Positions 24,194-32,382 of a stretch of 64,000 nucleotides of DNA are shown piece after piece. The position numbers and the translations under genes are program-made. The first letter of the stretch is position 1, and the number at the start of each line of letters is the position of its first letter. The stretch spans positions 1 to 64,000 of the forward strand of contig JBBRLR010000012.1 in the NCBI GenBank assembly GCA_038231255.1. Direction: 5' to 3'. This DNA comes from JALYUS01 sp038231255 (GTDB lineage Bacteria; Chloroflexota; Chloroflexia; Thermomicrobiales; JALYUS01). Below the pieces are notes generated by a model, which was not told where the DNA came from, did not search any database, and saw nothing but the letters and a program-made list of their open reading frames with translations.

Positions 24194-24778
24194 ATGACCG
24201 ACGCGTCACCGTTTCAAGAGACGATTGACAAGACACTCCGTCTCGTCTACAGCCAGATGCACCGCTATCACCTGAAACTGTTCGGCAAGGCGCCGGACGC
24301 GGTTTCGGTCGATGGGCTGCGGGAAGGCCCGCTTGGCAAGGACTTGTATCATCTTGGTCGGTTGGCGCGCGGCGAGGAGCAAGCGGATCAGGATGAGGTC
24401 TTCCGCGCCGTCAATTCCGTGCTCGAGCTGCTCTTCTGGCCCGCCGGTGAGGATCAGTATCAGGTGCCACGGTCCTTCTGGGAAGAACCGCTCGGCAAGA
24501 TGCTCTCGCAAGCGAAGTTGCGCGCGGTGGATGCGAGTGAGCTGATGAGCATCGGCAATGCGGCGCAGAAACTTGGTGTCACCCGCCCGACGGTCTATCG
24601 CTGGATGGACGACCGCGTGCTCAACTACGTGCGCGACGAGATGAGTGGCCGGACGTTCGTCTTCCGCCACGACGTTGACCAACTGAGCGAGGAAGCCGCA
24701 ACGATCGCCCACGACCAGATCCTCCCGCGCGGCTCAGACAATGGCTACAGCCGGATGGAGCGCGACGAGATACAGTAA
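24194..24778 (+). CDS. Helix-turn-helix DNA-binding protein (excisionase/MerR-like HTH)
   Basis: A 194-residue protein. Residues 119-137 (SIGNAAQKLGVTRPTVYRW) are a clear winged-HTH 'excisionase family' reader, followed by MDDRVLNYVRDEMSGRTFVFRHDVDQL, the wing. The N-terminal ~115 residues are a helical domain I do not recognise, with conserved-looking YHLKLFG and FWPAGEDQYQVP segments. The ATG at 24194 follows GGGGAGGA at 9 bases. It has its own strong promoter, two nearby inverted repeats and a terminator, so it is probably a single-gene unit that may regulate itself. Its targets are unknown. The HTH alone is more certain than 'excisionase' as a role. Confidence 0.7.
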   Translation: MTDASPFQETIDKTLRLVYSQMHRYHLKLFGKAPDAVSVDGLREGPLGKDLYHLGRLARGEEQADQDEVFRAVNSVLELLFWPAGEDQYQVPRSFWEEPLGKMLSQAKLRAVDASELMSIGNAAQKLGVTRPTVYRWMDDRVLNYVRDEMSGRTFVFRHDVDQLSEEAATIAHDQILPRGSDNGYSRMERDEIQ

Positions 24779-24782
24779 CCGA

Positions 24783-24897
24783 GTAGCCGATAGACGGTAG
24801 CCAGTAGTCTGAAGCGAAAAAGCGGAGCCTTCTAATGCAGGCTCCGCTTTTTGCTTTTTTGCTTTCTGTTCCGTACTATCTACTGTCTACCGGCTAC
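24783..24897. repeat. Outer inverted repeat around the HTH/nifU terminator
   Basis: GTAGCCGATAGACGGTAG (24783-24800) and CTACTGTCTACCGGCTAC (24880-24897) match as inverted arms at 16 of 18 positions, enclosing the terminator hairpin. Within the arms the short unit GTAG/GTAGCC is repeated. Confidence 0.6.
24817..24852. terminator. Bidirectional intrinsic terminator
   Basis: AAAAAGCGGAGCC (24817-24829) and GGCTCCGCTTTTT (24840-24852) form a 13-base stem around a 10-base loop. A-run and T-run lie on either side, so it serves both the plus-strand HTH gene and the minus-strand NifU gene. Confidence 0.9.
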
Positions 24898-24910
24898 CGG
24901 ACACGATCCC

Positions 24911-25135
24911 CTATTCGACGGGTACGAGCTGCGTAACGCCGGGCACCTGCTGACGCAGGAATCGTTCGATCCCGTAGGTCAGCGTCATCGTGGACATCGG
25001 GCAGCCGCCGCAGGCACCGTGGAGGCGCACCATCACGACACCGTCCTCGGTCACTTCCACCAATTCGAGGTCGCCGCCATCGGCCTGCAACGCCGGCCGC
25101 ACCTTATTCAGCGCAACCAACACCTGATCTTTCAT
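24911..25135 (-). CDS. NifU-like C-terminal-domain iron-sulfur scaffold protein
   Basis: A 74-residue protein consisting only of the NifU C-terminal domain (Nfu type). It opens with ALNKVRPALQADGGDLELVEV, and the CxxC cluster motif is in GACGGCPMSTMTL. Such proteins carry a 4Fe-4S cluster across a dimer and pass it to client enzymes. The ATG at 25135 follows AAAAGGAG, giving the family's usual short length. It lies 69 bases after ruvX and ends at the terminator at 24817-24852. Confidence 0.92.
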   Translation of the reverse strand: MKDQVLVALNKVRPALQADGGDLELVEVTEDGVVMVRLHGACGGCPMSTMTLTYGIERFLRQQVPGVTQLVPVE

Positions 25136-25161
25136 GCGATGCTCCTTTTCGGGGTACCAAG

Positions 25162-25179
25162 GCCCCGACCTGTCGGGGC
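25162..25179. repeat. Short perfect hairpin between ruvX and the NifU gene
   Basis: GCCCCGAC (25162-25169) and GTCGGGGC (25172-25179) with a 2-base loop. There is no T-run on either side. It sits 27 bases upstream of the NifU start and might act as an RNA processing or attenuation site; a dispersed repeat is an alternative. Confidence 0.4.
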
Positions 25180-25204
25180 GCAAACGGCCACCAACGCAAT
25201 CATC

Positions 25205-25702
25205 CTACGTTTCCTCACCCGGCGCGTCAAGCGCATCGCGCCGGTTCCGCCGCCGGTCGAGATACCCCTGCAGAATCAGCGCGGCGGCGCGCGCATCGAG
25301 GGTTGTTCGACCTTGTTTCTCGCGACGCACCCCGCGAGACCGGCCGCGTTCCTCCTCAAAGGTACGGGTTGCTTGCGCGGTCGTGAGACGCTCATCAATC
25401 ACCGATACGTAGACTTTCAGCGGTTCGAGCGCAGCGCGCAACCGGGAGACGAATTGTTCCGTCCATAGTGCTTGAACGCCGCGCTCACCCTTCATATTCC
25501 TCGGCAGACCGACCACCACCCGCCGCGCTTCGTACCGACGCACCAATGCAACGATGGCGCGGATCGCCTCGTCCGTACCCTCGTCGCGCTGCGCGACGAG
25601 GATCGTCGTTTCCGGTGATGCGATGATTTGCAGTTCGTCGCTCACCGCCACGCCGATGCGATGCGTTCCAACATCCAGCCCGATCAGGCGTTCCGCGCTC
25701 AA
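25205..25702 (-). CDS. ruvX: RuvX/YqgF Holliday-junction-resolvase-like protein
   Basis: A 165-residue YqgF domain protein, RNase H-like fold. Homologues act in pre-16S rRNA 5' processing and/or junction resolution. Landmarks are GLDVGTHRIGVAVSDE (catalytic Asp), VVVGLPRNMKGERG, VIDERLTTAQA (Glu) and TLDARAAALILQGYL (second Asp). The start is inferred as TTG at 25702, because the upstream baseplate J-like gene ends with TGA sharing those bases (TTGA overlap); an ATG 75 bases further upstream would overlap that gene. Typical position of ruvX downstream of alaS. Confidence 0.92.
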   Translation of the reverse strand: MSAERLIGLDVGTHRIGVAVSDELQIIASPETTILVAQRDEGTDEAIRAIVALVRRYEARRVVVGLPRNMKGERGVQALWTEQFVSRLRAALEPLKVYVSVIDERLTTAQATRTFEEERGRSRGVRREKQGRTTLDARAAALILQGYLDRRRNRRDALDAPGEET

Positions 25703-27273
25703 GGTTGCGGCCCGATGTGCAGATGAATGTGCGACGCGGTGCGCGGCATCCGGTCCCGCACGATCTTTGGTAGCCACGACGGGCCGTAGCGGACGGCATG
25801 CGCACCAAAGCGCGGATCGCTTGCTAGGATCTGCTCACTTTCCTGCGCGCCGCGAGAAACGAGCGCGGCGCGCAGGCTCGCCAGGTCAGCATCCGTCACG
25901 ACCGCGCGCGTCCGCCCCTTAACCGACGCGAAATAGCGCACGAGTGGTCCCTGCACATCCACAAAAGTCGGCTTCGCTTTGACAACCGTTTCGGGCAGCA
26001 CCTGTCGGGCGCCGCCATCCGCTGCACCCGTCTCGCGCACCGTCTCGGTCAGCCGCCGGTCTATCAGGGCATCGAACGCGCTGTTCTGATAGACCGGCAC
26101 TTGCGCGGAGATGGCGAGGCGAACATGGACGCTCTCCGCCTGTGTACCGCTCACCGGCTGGGCCGTGGCCGTCGGCGTGCGGAGCACCACATAGTCGTTG
26201 AGTGCCGTCGCCCTATCCGGCAATGCCGCATTGACATCGGTGAGGGCGTGGAGCCGAACATCACGCTCCAAACGGGCGCGCAGGCCAGCGATGTCATCAT
26301 CCGTGACCATCGCCACCTGCTTTTCCGTGCCACCCGTGATCTCGCCGCTGATGTACGTGACATTGTCCGTGTAGCGCGCTGAAAACCCGGCGCCGAGGTT
26401 GCCGAGCGGGCCGGGCTGCGACGCCTGCACCTTGCCGCTCACCTCCCCCAGTTGGCCGCGTACGAAATTCAGCCCTGGCACGACGATGTCGCTTTGCAGC
26501 ACGTAGGAAACGTCTTTTGACCCCTTGAACGCCGTGCCCGCTTTGATCGCTGTCGCCCCGTCGGCGCGGCTGCGAAAGGTCATCACGCCCGCCGCTGTGC
26601 CATCTGGAATCGTCGCTTTACCGGTGGCGGGGGCGTCCCCTTCCCGCGCGATGGTCGTCTCGAACGGCGTCGTTTGTAGGGTGTTCGGATCGTCGGTCGG
26701 CGCCACGGAGACGGCGAACGGGACGACGCGCGAGAATGCCGCTTCGGCAGGCTGCACCATAATCTCGGCGGTATGGACGCGGGCGACACCAAGGATTGTA
26801 GCGATCATGCCCGCGATGATCGCGAGGATGATAAAGTATGCACTACGCAATCGCCGACGCGCGCGCGGGACAATCGCGGCGCGCGGAGCGGGGGCGCGTT
26901 CCAGTCTCGCGACCGGGCGAAGCGGTGCCGCTTCGCGGATCGCGCCCGTTCGGTTCGGCGGGCCGTACTGGACGTCGGGTACCGGTGTCGTGCGGTGATC
27001 CAGGTGCTCACCGAGCGGGCGCACGCGATAGCCGAAGGCCAGCGCCAAGCCAGTCCGATGGGCGTCCTGCACCTCGATGGTGAGCGAGAGACGCCGTGCC
27101 AGCCGAACGGCATCCAATGCACGGAAGTGGTCGGGCGTCGCGAACAGGACAGATAACGGGTCGAGCAGCAACGTCGCACCGCCCGGCGGGCCCTCGCGCA
27201 GTTGATCGAGCACACGATCGAGGGTGGAATGTTGCGTGATTCGAATCACCCGATCCGTAACGTGCTCGACCAT
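25699..27273 (-). CDS. Single-TM 'baseplate J-like' domain protein
   Basis: A 524-residue protein of uncertain function. The N-terminal ~80 residues look like a small alpha/beta domain (VIRITQHSTLDRVLDQLREG...). A basic Ala/Arg/Pro linker precedes one membrane segment at about 143-165 (SAYFIILAIIAGMIATILGV). The remaining ~350 residues should be outside the cytoplasm and beta-rich, with repeated FKGSKD, VPGLNFVRGQLGEVSGKV and GLNGAGFSAR-like motifs resembling the baseplate J/gp47 fold found in Chloroflexota proteins in this gene position. I call the J-like link tentatively. ATG 27273 follows GAAGGGGA. It sits between alaS (17 bases) and ruvX (overlap). There is no other phage gene nearby, so a tail role is unlikely. 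Confidence 0.55.
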   Translation of the reverse strand: MVEHVTDRVIRITQHSTLDRVLDQLREGPPGGATLLLDPLSVLFATPDHFRALDAVRLARRLSLTIEVQDAHRTGLALAFGYRVRPLGEHLDHRTTPVPDVQYGPPNRTGAIREAAPLRPVARLERAPAPRAAIVPRARRRLRSAYFIILAIIAGMIATILGVARVHTAEIMVQPAEAAFSRVVPFAVSVAPTDDPNTLQTTPFETTIAREGDAPATGKATIPDGTAAGVMTFRSRADGATAIKAGTAFKGSKDVSYVLQSDIVVPGLNFVRGQLGEVSGKVQASQPGPLGNLGAGFSARYTDNVTYISGEITGGTEKQVAMVTDDDIAGLRARLERDVRLHALTDVNAALPDRATALNDYVVLRTPTATAQPVSGTQAESVHVRLAISAQVPVYQNSAFDALIDRRLTETVRETGAADGGARQVLPETVVKAKPTFVDVQGPLVRYFASVKGRTRAVVTDADLASLRAALVSRGAQESEQILASDPRFGAHAVRYGPSWLPKIVRDRMPRTASHIHLHIGPQP

Positions 27274-27290
27274 TGTGTCCCCTTCGTCCC

Positions 27291-29957
27291 TCAGCCCGAC
27301 TGCCCGAGACGTGCCGCGATATGTATCCGTGCTGTCTCGAGCGCGACATCGAGCGCGTCGCCGTTCGGGCCACCGCCCTGCGCGCGGTTGTCCCGTCCCC
27401 CGCCCCGGCCACCGACTGCCGCCGCCGCTTCCTGGAGGATCTTCCCGGCGGAGACGCCCCGCGCGATCAGATCGTCCGAGACGAGTGCAAGCAACTTCGC
27501 CTTGCCGTCGTCCACATTGCCGAGTATGACGACACTCGGGCCATCGAGGATATGGTCGCGCAGTTGATCGCCGAGTGTACCGAGGTCGCCCGTGTCAGCA
27601 CGCGCCACGAGTATCCGCACGCCATCCACCACCGTCGCCCGATCGAGCAGGCTGCCGACCGATGCGCGGGCGACCTGCGCGCGGAGCGCCTCGATCTCGC
27701 GGTCTTTGGCCCGCAATTGCTCCCGTTGCGCGTGGATGCGCTCCGGCAGATCCTCCGGCTTGCCGCGAAATTCCGCCGCAAGATCGCCGACCATCGTTTG
27801 TAGCGCACCGATATATTCGATGGCCGGGACGCCCGCCATCGCCTCGATCCGGCGCACACCAGCGGCGGAACTCTCCTCGCCGACGATCACCAGCGGCCCG
27901 ACCTCGCCGGTACGGCCAACGTGTGTGCCGCCACACAGCTCCCGCGAGTAGTCGCCGACATGGACGACGCGCACCGTGTCGCCGTACTTCTCGCCGAACA
28001 GCGCCATCGCCCCACCGGCGACCGCGTCATCGTAGGCCATCACGGTCGTCTCGACGGGCGTATCGGCCAACACCTGATCGTTGGCGATCTCCGCCACGCG
28101 CCGCAATTCCTCGCCGGTCATCGCCCCGGAGTGGGTGAAGTCGAAGCGCAGCCGGTCGGGTGCGACGAGCGAACCTGCCTGCTTCGCGTGCTCGCCGAGG
28201 ACGATATGCAGCGCCCGATGGAGCAGGTGGGTCGCCGTGTGGTTGCGCCGGATCGCCGCTCGCCGTGCGAAGTCCACCGCCGCCCGCACGGTGTCCCCCA
28301 CGCGCAGCGACCCTTCGGTGACCTGCCCGCGATGCGCGGCCAGCGACGTGTTCGGTCGTCGTGTGTCCACGACCGCGAAGATGCCCGCTTCGGCGGTGAG
28401 CAGACCGGTGTCGCCGACTTGCCCGCCCGACTCGCCGTAGAAGGGGGTGCGGTCGAGGAAGACGACGACCGTTTCGCCCACCTCCGCGCCCTCGCGCGCG
28501 CCGTCGTCACCGAGGATTGCAACAATCGTGGCGTCCGCCTCAGTCGTCTCGTAGCCGAGGAAAGCCGTCGCGGGCAGCCCGAGCGCGCCGATCGTTTGCA
28601 TGTTCGCCATCGCCGCTTTGTCGAAGGCGGCAGACGACCGGCTCTGCTCCCGCTGTGTCTGCATCGCCTGTGTGAACCCCGGCTCGTCAATCGTCAAGCC
28701 CTGCTCGCCCGCGAGTTCGCGGGTCAGGTCGGGCGGGAAGCCGAAGGTGTCGTAGAGGCGGAATGCCTGCTCGCCGGGGATTTCGGTCGCGCCCTGCCGC
28801 TGCAACTCCTGCGCGAGCGTCCCGAACCGCCCAAGGCCCGCCTGCAAGGTGCGCCCGAACGTCTCCTCTTCACGCTCGACGACGCGCAAAATGTGCGCCT
28901 CGCGCTCGCGCAGTGCGGGGTAGCTGCGCCCCATCTTCGCGATCACCGCGCCGACCGTCTCCGTCGCGAATGGACGCTCGATGCCAAGAAGCCGCCCCTG
29001 GAGGATCAGCCGCCGCAGGACGCGCCGCAGGACATAACCGCGCCCCTCATTGCTCGGCAGTACGCCATCGCCGATCAGGAACGTCACACCGCGGCTGTGG
29101 TCCGAGATGATCCGCAGCGAGCGATCCACTTTTGTGTCGCGGCCGTACACAACGCCCGCAAGACCCGCCGCCTTCACGATGATCGGCGTATGGAGATCGG
29201 TTTCATAGAACGTCGGCACATCCTGCAAGATGAGCGCGAGCCGCTCAAGCCCCATGCCCGTGTCAATATTCTTCCGCGCGAGCGGCGTGTTCGCCCCGTT
29301 CGCGGCGCGAGAAAACTCCATAAAGACGAGGTTCCACACTTCGAGAAAGCGGTCATCTTCGCCGGGCTGGCCTTCCGGGTAGGGCTTGCCGTACTGCGGG
29401 CCGCGATCCATATGCACTTCTGAACACGGGCCATTGGGGCCGATCCAACTGCTGGCAGGAGTATTGGATTCCGGTGGCCACCAGTTATCCTCCCGCGCGG
29501 TCGCCGTGATGACGATCCGGTCGAGCGGCACGCCGATCACCTCGTGCCAGATCGTGCGGGCGTCCTCGTCGTCGGGGTAGATCGTCGGGTACATCCGCTC
29601 CGGGTCAATGCCGTAGCCGTTGGTCAGCAGGTCCCACGCGAAGGTAATCGCGTCGTGCTTGAAGTAATCCCCCACCGAGAAATTGCCAAGCATTTCGAGG
29701 AAGGTGCCGTGGCTCGGATCGCCGACCTCCTCGATGTCGGGCGTGCGGAAGCACTTCTGCACCGTGACGAGGCGCGGTGCGGGCGGATCCTCCATACCGA
29801 GAAAGAAGGGCGTGATCTGTTGCATCCCGGCAATCGTCAGCAGCGACCCTGTGTCGCTCGGCGGGATGAGCGACGCGCTCGGCAGGTGGCGATGACCGTG
29901 GCGAACGAAATAGTCAATGAATGTCTGGCGAATTGTCTCGCTGTCCATCGGATTCAT
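27291..29957 (-). CDS. alaS: Alanyl-tRNA synthetase
   Basis: An 888-residue class II synthetase. It charges tRNA-Ala and edits mischarged Ser/Gly. The catalytic core has the start TIRQTFIDYFVRHGHRHLPS, motif 2 KCFRTPDIEEVGDPSHGTFLEMLGNFS and GRGYVLRRVLRR. The editing domain shows HTATHLLHRALH (HxxxH) and CGGTHVGRTGEVG (C-x-x-x-H). The C-terminal C-Ala part ends GGRGGGRDNRAQGGG. Zinc ligands for editing are intact. The ATG at 29957 follows AAGGAG; a second ATG at 29948 is also possible. The promoter is at 29992-30021. It heads the alaS-J-like-ruvX-nifU unit. Confidence 0.98.
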   Translation of the reverse strand: MNPMDSETIRQTFIDYFVRHGHRHLPSASLIPPSDTGSLLTIAGMQQITPFFLGMEDPPAPRLVTVQKCFRTPDIEEVGDPSHGTFLEMLGNFSVGDYFKHDAITFAWDLLTNGYGIDPERMYPTIYPDDEDARTIWHEVIGVPLDRIVITATAREDNWWPPESNTPASSWIGPNGPCSEVHMDRGPQYGKPYPEGQPGEDDRFLEVWNLVFMEFSRAANGANTPLARKNIDTGMGLERLALILQDVPTFYETDLHTPIIVKAAGLAGVVYGRDTKVDRSLRIISDHSRGVTFLIGDGVLPSNEGRGYVLRRVLRRLILQGRLLGIERPFATETVGAVIAKMGRSYPALREREAHILRVVEREEETFGRTLQAGLGRFGTLAQELQRQGATEIPGEQAFRLYDTFGFPPDLTRELAGEQGLTIDEPGFTQAMQTQREQSRSSAAFDKAAMANMQTIGALGLPATAFLGYETTEADATIVAILGDDGAREGAEVGETVVVFLDRTPFYGESGGQVGDTGLLTAEAGIFAVVDTRRPNTSLAAHRGQVTEGSLRVGDTVRAAVDFARRAAIRRNHTATHLLHRALHIVLGEHAKQAGSLVAPDRLRFDFTHSGAMTGEELRRVAEIANDQVLADTPVETTVMAYDDAVAGGAMALFGEKYGDTVRVVHVGDYSRELCGGTHVGRTGEVGPLVIVGEESSAAGVRRIEAMAGVPAIEYIGALQTMVGDLAAEFRGKPEDLPERIHAQREQLRAKDREIEALRAQVARASVGSLLDRATVVDGVRILVARADTGDLGTLGDQLRDHILDGPSVVILGNVDDGKAKLLALVSDDLIARGVSAGKILQEAAAAVGGRGGGRDNRAQGGGPNGDALDVALETARIHIAARLGQSG

Positions 29958-29991
29958 TGGGCACTGCTCCTTATGACGGACCGCTCATCGC

Positions 29992-30021
29992 ATTGTAGGC
30001 GACGGCGGGCCGAACTGTCAA
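29992..30021 (-). promoter_or_regulatory. Strong promoter for alaS
   Basis: On the minus strand, TTGACA (30021-30016), an 18-base spacer and TACAAT (29997-29992). Confidence 0.75.
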
Positions 30022-30031
30022 CGAATTTCCC

Positions 30032-30050
30032 TGTACGTACTGTCCGTACA
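30032..30050. promoter_or_regulatory. TGTACG-N7-CGTACA inverted repeat upstream of alaS
   Basis: TGTACG (30032-30037) and CGTACA (30045-30050) are perfect arms centred about 20 bases upstream of the alaS -35. An operator role is inferred from position only. Confidence 0.35.
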
Positions 30051-30122
30051 CGTCGGGGAGCACGAGATGAGGCGGTCTACTCGCGCGTATTGGCGGGTGG
30101 ATCGGGGTGTTTACTGTTGGGC

Positions 30123-30161
30123 CAGAGGGGCGGCTGGCCAGCCGCCCACACAGCACCTCTG
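30123..30161. repeat. 20-base perfect palindrome with outer arms
   Basis: GGGCGGCTGGCCAGCCGCCC (30128-30147) is a perfect palindrome. CAGAGG (30123-30128) and CCTCTG (30156-30161) add a second stem. It lies in the 371-base alaS-uvrC gap, which also holds two promoters and a dispersed palindromic element but no gene I can support. Confidence 0.6.
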
Positions 30162-30197
30162 AGGAGTGTTCATACATGTTCCTACTATCTTTTATCG

Positions 30198-30276
30198 GGT
30201 GGCGTAGGCTTCAGCCTGCGTTCCTATAGAGACGGAAATCTTCGAGAAAAGACCGCCGGCTGAAGCCTACGCTACC
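30198..30276. repeat. Palindromic repeat element (copy 3, intergenic)
   Basis: GGTGGCGTAGGCTTCAGCCT (30198-30217) and AGGCTT-type arm CCGGCTGAAGCCTACGCTAC (30256-30275) are inverted. Sequence and size match the two copies inside the DUF2298 genes. It ends about 18 bases before the uvrC -35. Confidence 0.8.
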
Positions 30277-30293
30277 ATGTATTCCGTCACCTG

Positions 30294-30322
30294 CTGCCAC
30301 AGGTCGGACGCTTTGGTACAAT
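30294..30322 (+). promoter_or_regulatory. Promoter for uvrC, apparently giving a leaderless mRNA
   Basis: CTGCCA (30294-30299), 17 bases, TACAAT (30317-30322). The ATG at 30329 is 7 bases after the -10, at the expected transcription start, and has no Shine-Dalgarno. Confidence 0.55.
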
Positions 30323-30328
30323 CGTAGC

Positions 30329-32293
30329 ATGAATACGCACGAGACACCCACCACGACAATTGACACCGAATCATCCACCGACGAGCAGGCGATGCCTGTG
30401 ATGACGGTCGTGCTCGACGACGCCTCCGGGAAGGCGCCGCGTGCCCGGCGTTCCGGCGAGCGGCACGACTACACCGACCGTCTTGGCGCGCTCGCCGCCG
30501 CGCCCGGTGTCTACCTGATGAAGGATGCGAAAGGCACGGTGATCTACGTCGGCAAGGCGCAGTCCTTGCGCGATCGCGTCCGCTCCTACTTCGGTTCGCC
30601 GCGCTCGATGACCGGGAAGACGCGCGAGTTGGTGCGCCACATCGCCGATTTCGAAGTAATCCGTACCGACACCCCCCGCGAGGCCTTGATCCTCGAAAAC
30701 GAGCTAATTAAGCGATACCAGCCCCACTATAACGTGCTGCTGAAAGACGATAAGACGTATCCGTATCTGAAAATCACCGATGAAGAATGGCCACGCGTCG
30801 TCATCACCCGGCGGGTCGCGAACGATGGCGGGCGCTACTTCGGCCCGATCACGACGGGCGGTTCGCCGCAGCGCACGCTGGATTTGCTCGAACGGCTCTT
30901 CCAGTTTCGCAAATGCACGATGACAATCAAGGGCGACCAGCGGCCCTGCCTGTACTATCATCTCCACCGCTGCCTCGCCCCCTGCGCGAGCAAGACGACG
31001 CTCGCGGAGTACGAAGCGGAACTGACGCGTGCCGGATCGCTCCTGCAAGGCAAGGACGAGACGATCAAGGCGGACCTCGTCGCCAAGCGCGATGCCGCAA
31101 GCGAGGAGCTGCAATTCGAGCGCGCCCAGCGGTATCAGGAGGACATTCGCGCCCTGGAGCATGTCCTCCAGCGGCAGAAGATCGTCTCTCGCCGCGACGC
31201 CGATGCCGATGTGATCGCCCTCGCGCGCGGTGAAGGCGGCGATGCGGCGGTGCAAGTCCTCAATGTCCGCAGCCACAAGATTCATGGCACCGAACACCTG
31301 CGCCTACTCGGCGCGCGTATAGATGATAGCGACGCCGCACTCCTGTCGTCGTTCGTCGAGCAATACTACGGCACGCAGCGCCAGGTGCCCCCACTGCTTA
31401 TCCTTCAGAAGCGACTCCTGCCGGACGAGCAGGACACACTCGCCGATTTTCTCCGGGCACGGCGGGGCGGCAAAGTGGAGATCGTCGTGCCGCAGCGCGG
31501 CGAGCGCGTCCAACTCGTCACGATGACCGCCGAAAGCGCGGCGGAAAACCTTGCGCAGGATCGGTTGCGCTGGCTGACGGATGAGCAGAAGATGACCGCC
31601 GCCCTCAGCGAGTTGCAGGATGCGCTCGGCCTCAGCGGCTGGCCGCGCCGGATCGAGTGCTATGACATCTCGAACACGCAGGGGACGAACAGCGTTGCCA
31701 GCATGGTCGTCTTCGAGGATGCCCGCCCCAAAAAGAGCGATTACCGCAAGTTCGCGATCAAGACCGTCGAAGGCGCAAACGATTTTGCCTCGATGAATGA
31801 GGTGATCAGTCGCCGCTTCAAGCGCCTGCAAACGCCCGATGCGACCGACGCCGCCGGGTGGTCGTCGTGGCCGGACCTGATCATCGTGGACGGCGGCAAG
31901 GGGCAGTTAGGCGCCGCACTCGACGCCCTGCGCGCACTCAACCTCGATAACATCCCGATTGTCGGTCTCGCCAAGCAGAATGAGGAGCTCTATCTCCCCA
32001 GTCGCAAAGAGCCGGTGATCCTGCCGCGCGACGCGCAGGCCTTGTATCTGGTCCAGCGGGTGCGCGACGAGGCGCACCGCTTTGCCCTCACCTACCACCG
32101 CCAGAAGCGCTCCGCAGCAGGTCTCCATTCCAGCCTCGATGATGTGCGCGGGATCGGCCCGAAACGCAAGAAACAACTGCTCACCCATTTCGGTTCAGTG
32201 AAGCAGATCAAGCAGGCCTCGCTGGACGAACTCGCAACTGCTCCGGGTATGACGCGTGAGGTTGCAGAACGGATCAAGGCTGCATTGGGCTGA
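30329..32293 (+). CDS. uvrC: UvrABC excinuclease subunit C
   Basis: A 654-residue UvrC. It makes both incisions around UvrA/B-marked DNA lesions. The GIY-YIG nuclease (~59-135) shows PGVYLMKDAKGTVIYVGKA and ALILENELIKRYQP. The UVR domain (~240-275) is near EELQFERAQRYQEDI. The RNase H-like nuclease carries ECYDISNTQGTNSVASMVVF and LIIVDGGKGQLGA. Two helix-hairpin-helix motifs (~585-650) end the protein. The first ~48 residues, Thr/Ser/Glu-rich, exceed the usual UvrC N-terminus; in-frame ATGs at about residues 22 and 25 are alternative starts, but the promoter position favours 30329. Confidence 0.97.
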   Translation: MNTHETPTTTIDTESSTDEQAMPVMTVVLDDASGKAPRARRSGERHDYTDRLGALAAAPGVYLMKDAKGTVIYVGKAQSLRDRVRSYFGSPRSMTGKTRELVRHIADFEVIRTDTPREALILENELIKRYQPHYNVLLKDDKTYPYLKITDEEWPRVVITRRVANDGGRYFGPITTGGSPQRTLDLLERLFQFRKCTMTIKGDQRPCLYYHLHRCLAPCASKTTLAEYEAELTRAGSLLQGKDETIKADLVAKRDAASEELQFERAQRYQEDIRALEHVLQRQKIVSRRDADADVIALARGEGGDAAVQVLNVRSHKIHGTEHLRLLGARIDDSDAALLSSFVEQYYGTQRQVPPLLILQKRLLPDEQDTLADFLRARRGGKVEIVVPQRGERVQLVTMTAESAAENLAQDRLRWLTDEQKMTAALSELQDALGLSGWPRRIECYDISNTQGTNSVASMVVFEDARPKKSDYRKFAIKTVEGANDFASMNEVISRRFKRLQTPDATDAAGWSSWPDLIIVDGGKGQLGAALDALRALNLDNIPIVGLAKQNEELYLPSRKEPVILPRDAQALYLVQRVRDEAHRFALTYHRQKRSAAGLHSSLDDVRGIGPKRKKQLLTHFGSVKQIKQASLDELATAPGMTREVAERIKAALG

Positions 32294-32340
32294 GTTTGCA
32301 TCTTTCCGGATATGTCACCTAAACAAGACAAGCGCCTTTC

Positions 32341-32349
32341 TGCTACACT
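32341..32349 (+). promoter_or_regulatory. Extended -10 promoter downstream of uvrC
   Basis: TGCTACACT (32341-32349), 34 bases before the ATG at 32383, with no obvious -35. Confidence 0.4.
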
Positions 32350-32382
32350 CATCCTCAGTAGGTGTACGTACCGCGAGGGAAT

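Noticed and set aside
25162..25179. Hairpin GCCCCGAC/GTCGGGGC as a terminator for ruvX
   Set aside because: No T-run follows on either strand and the loop is only 2 bases; kept as a repeat, not a terminator.
25703..25777. Longer RuvX start 75 bases upstream
   Set aside because: It would lie inside the J-like gene and adds unaligned residues; the TTG sharing bases with the upstream stop fits better.
27236..27249. Perfect 14-base palindrome GTGATTCGAATCAC as a regulator site
   Set aside because: It lies inside the baseplate J-like coding region, encodes VIRIT-type residues, and is short enough to occur by chance.
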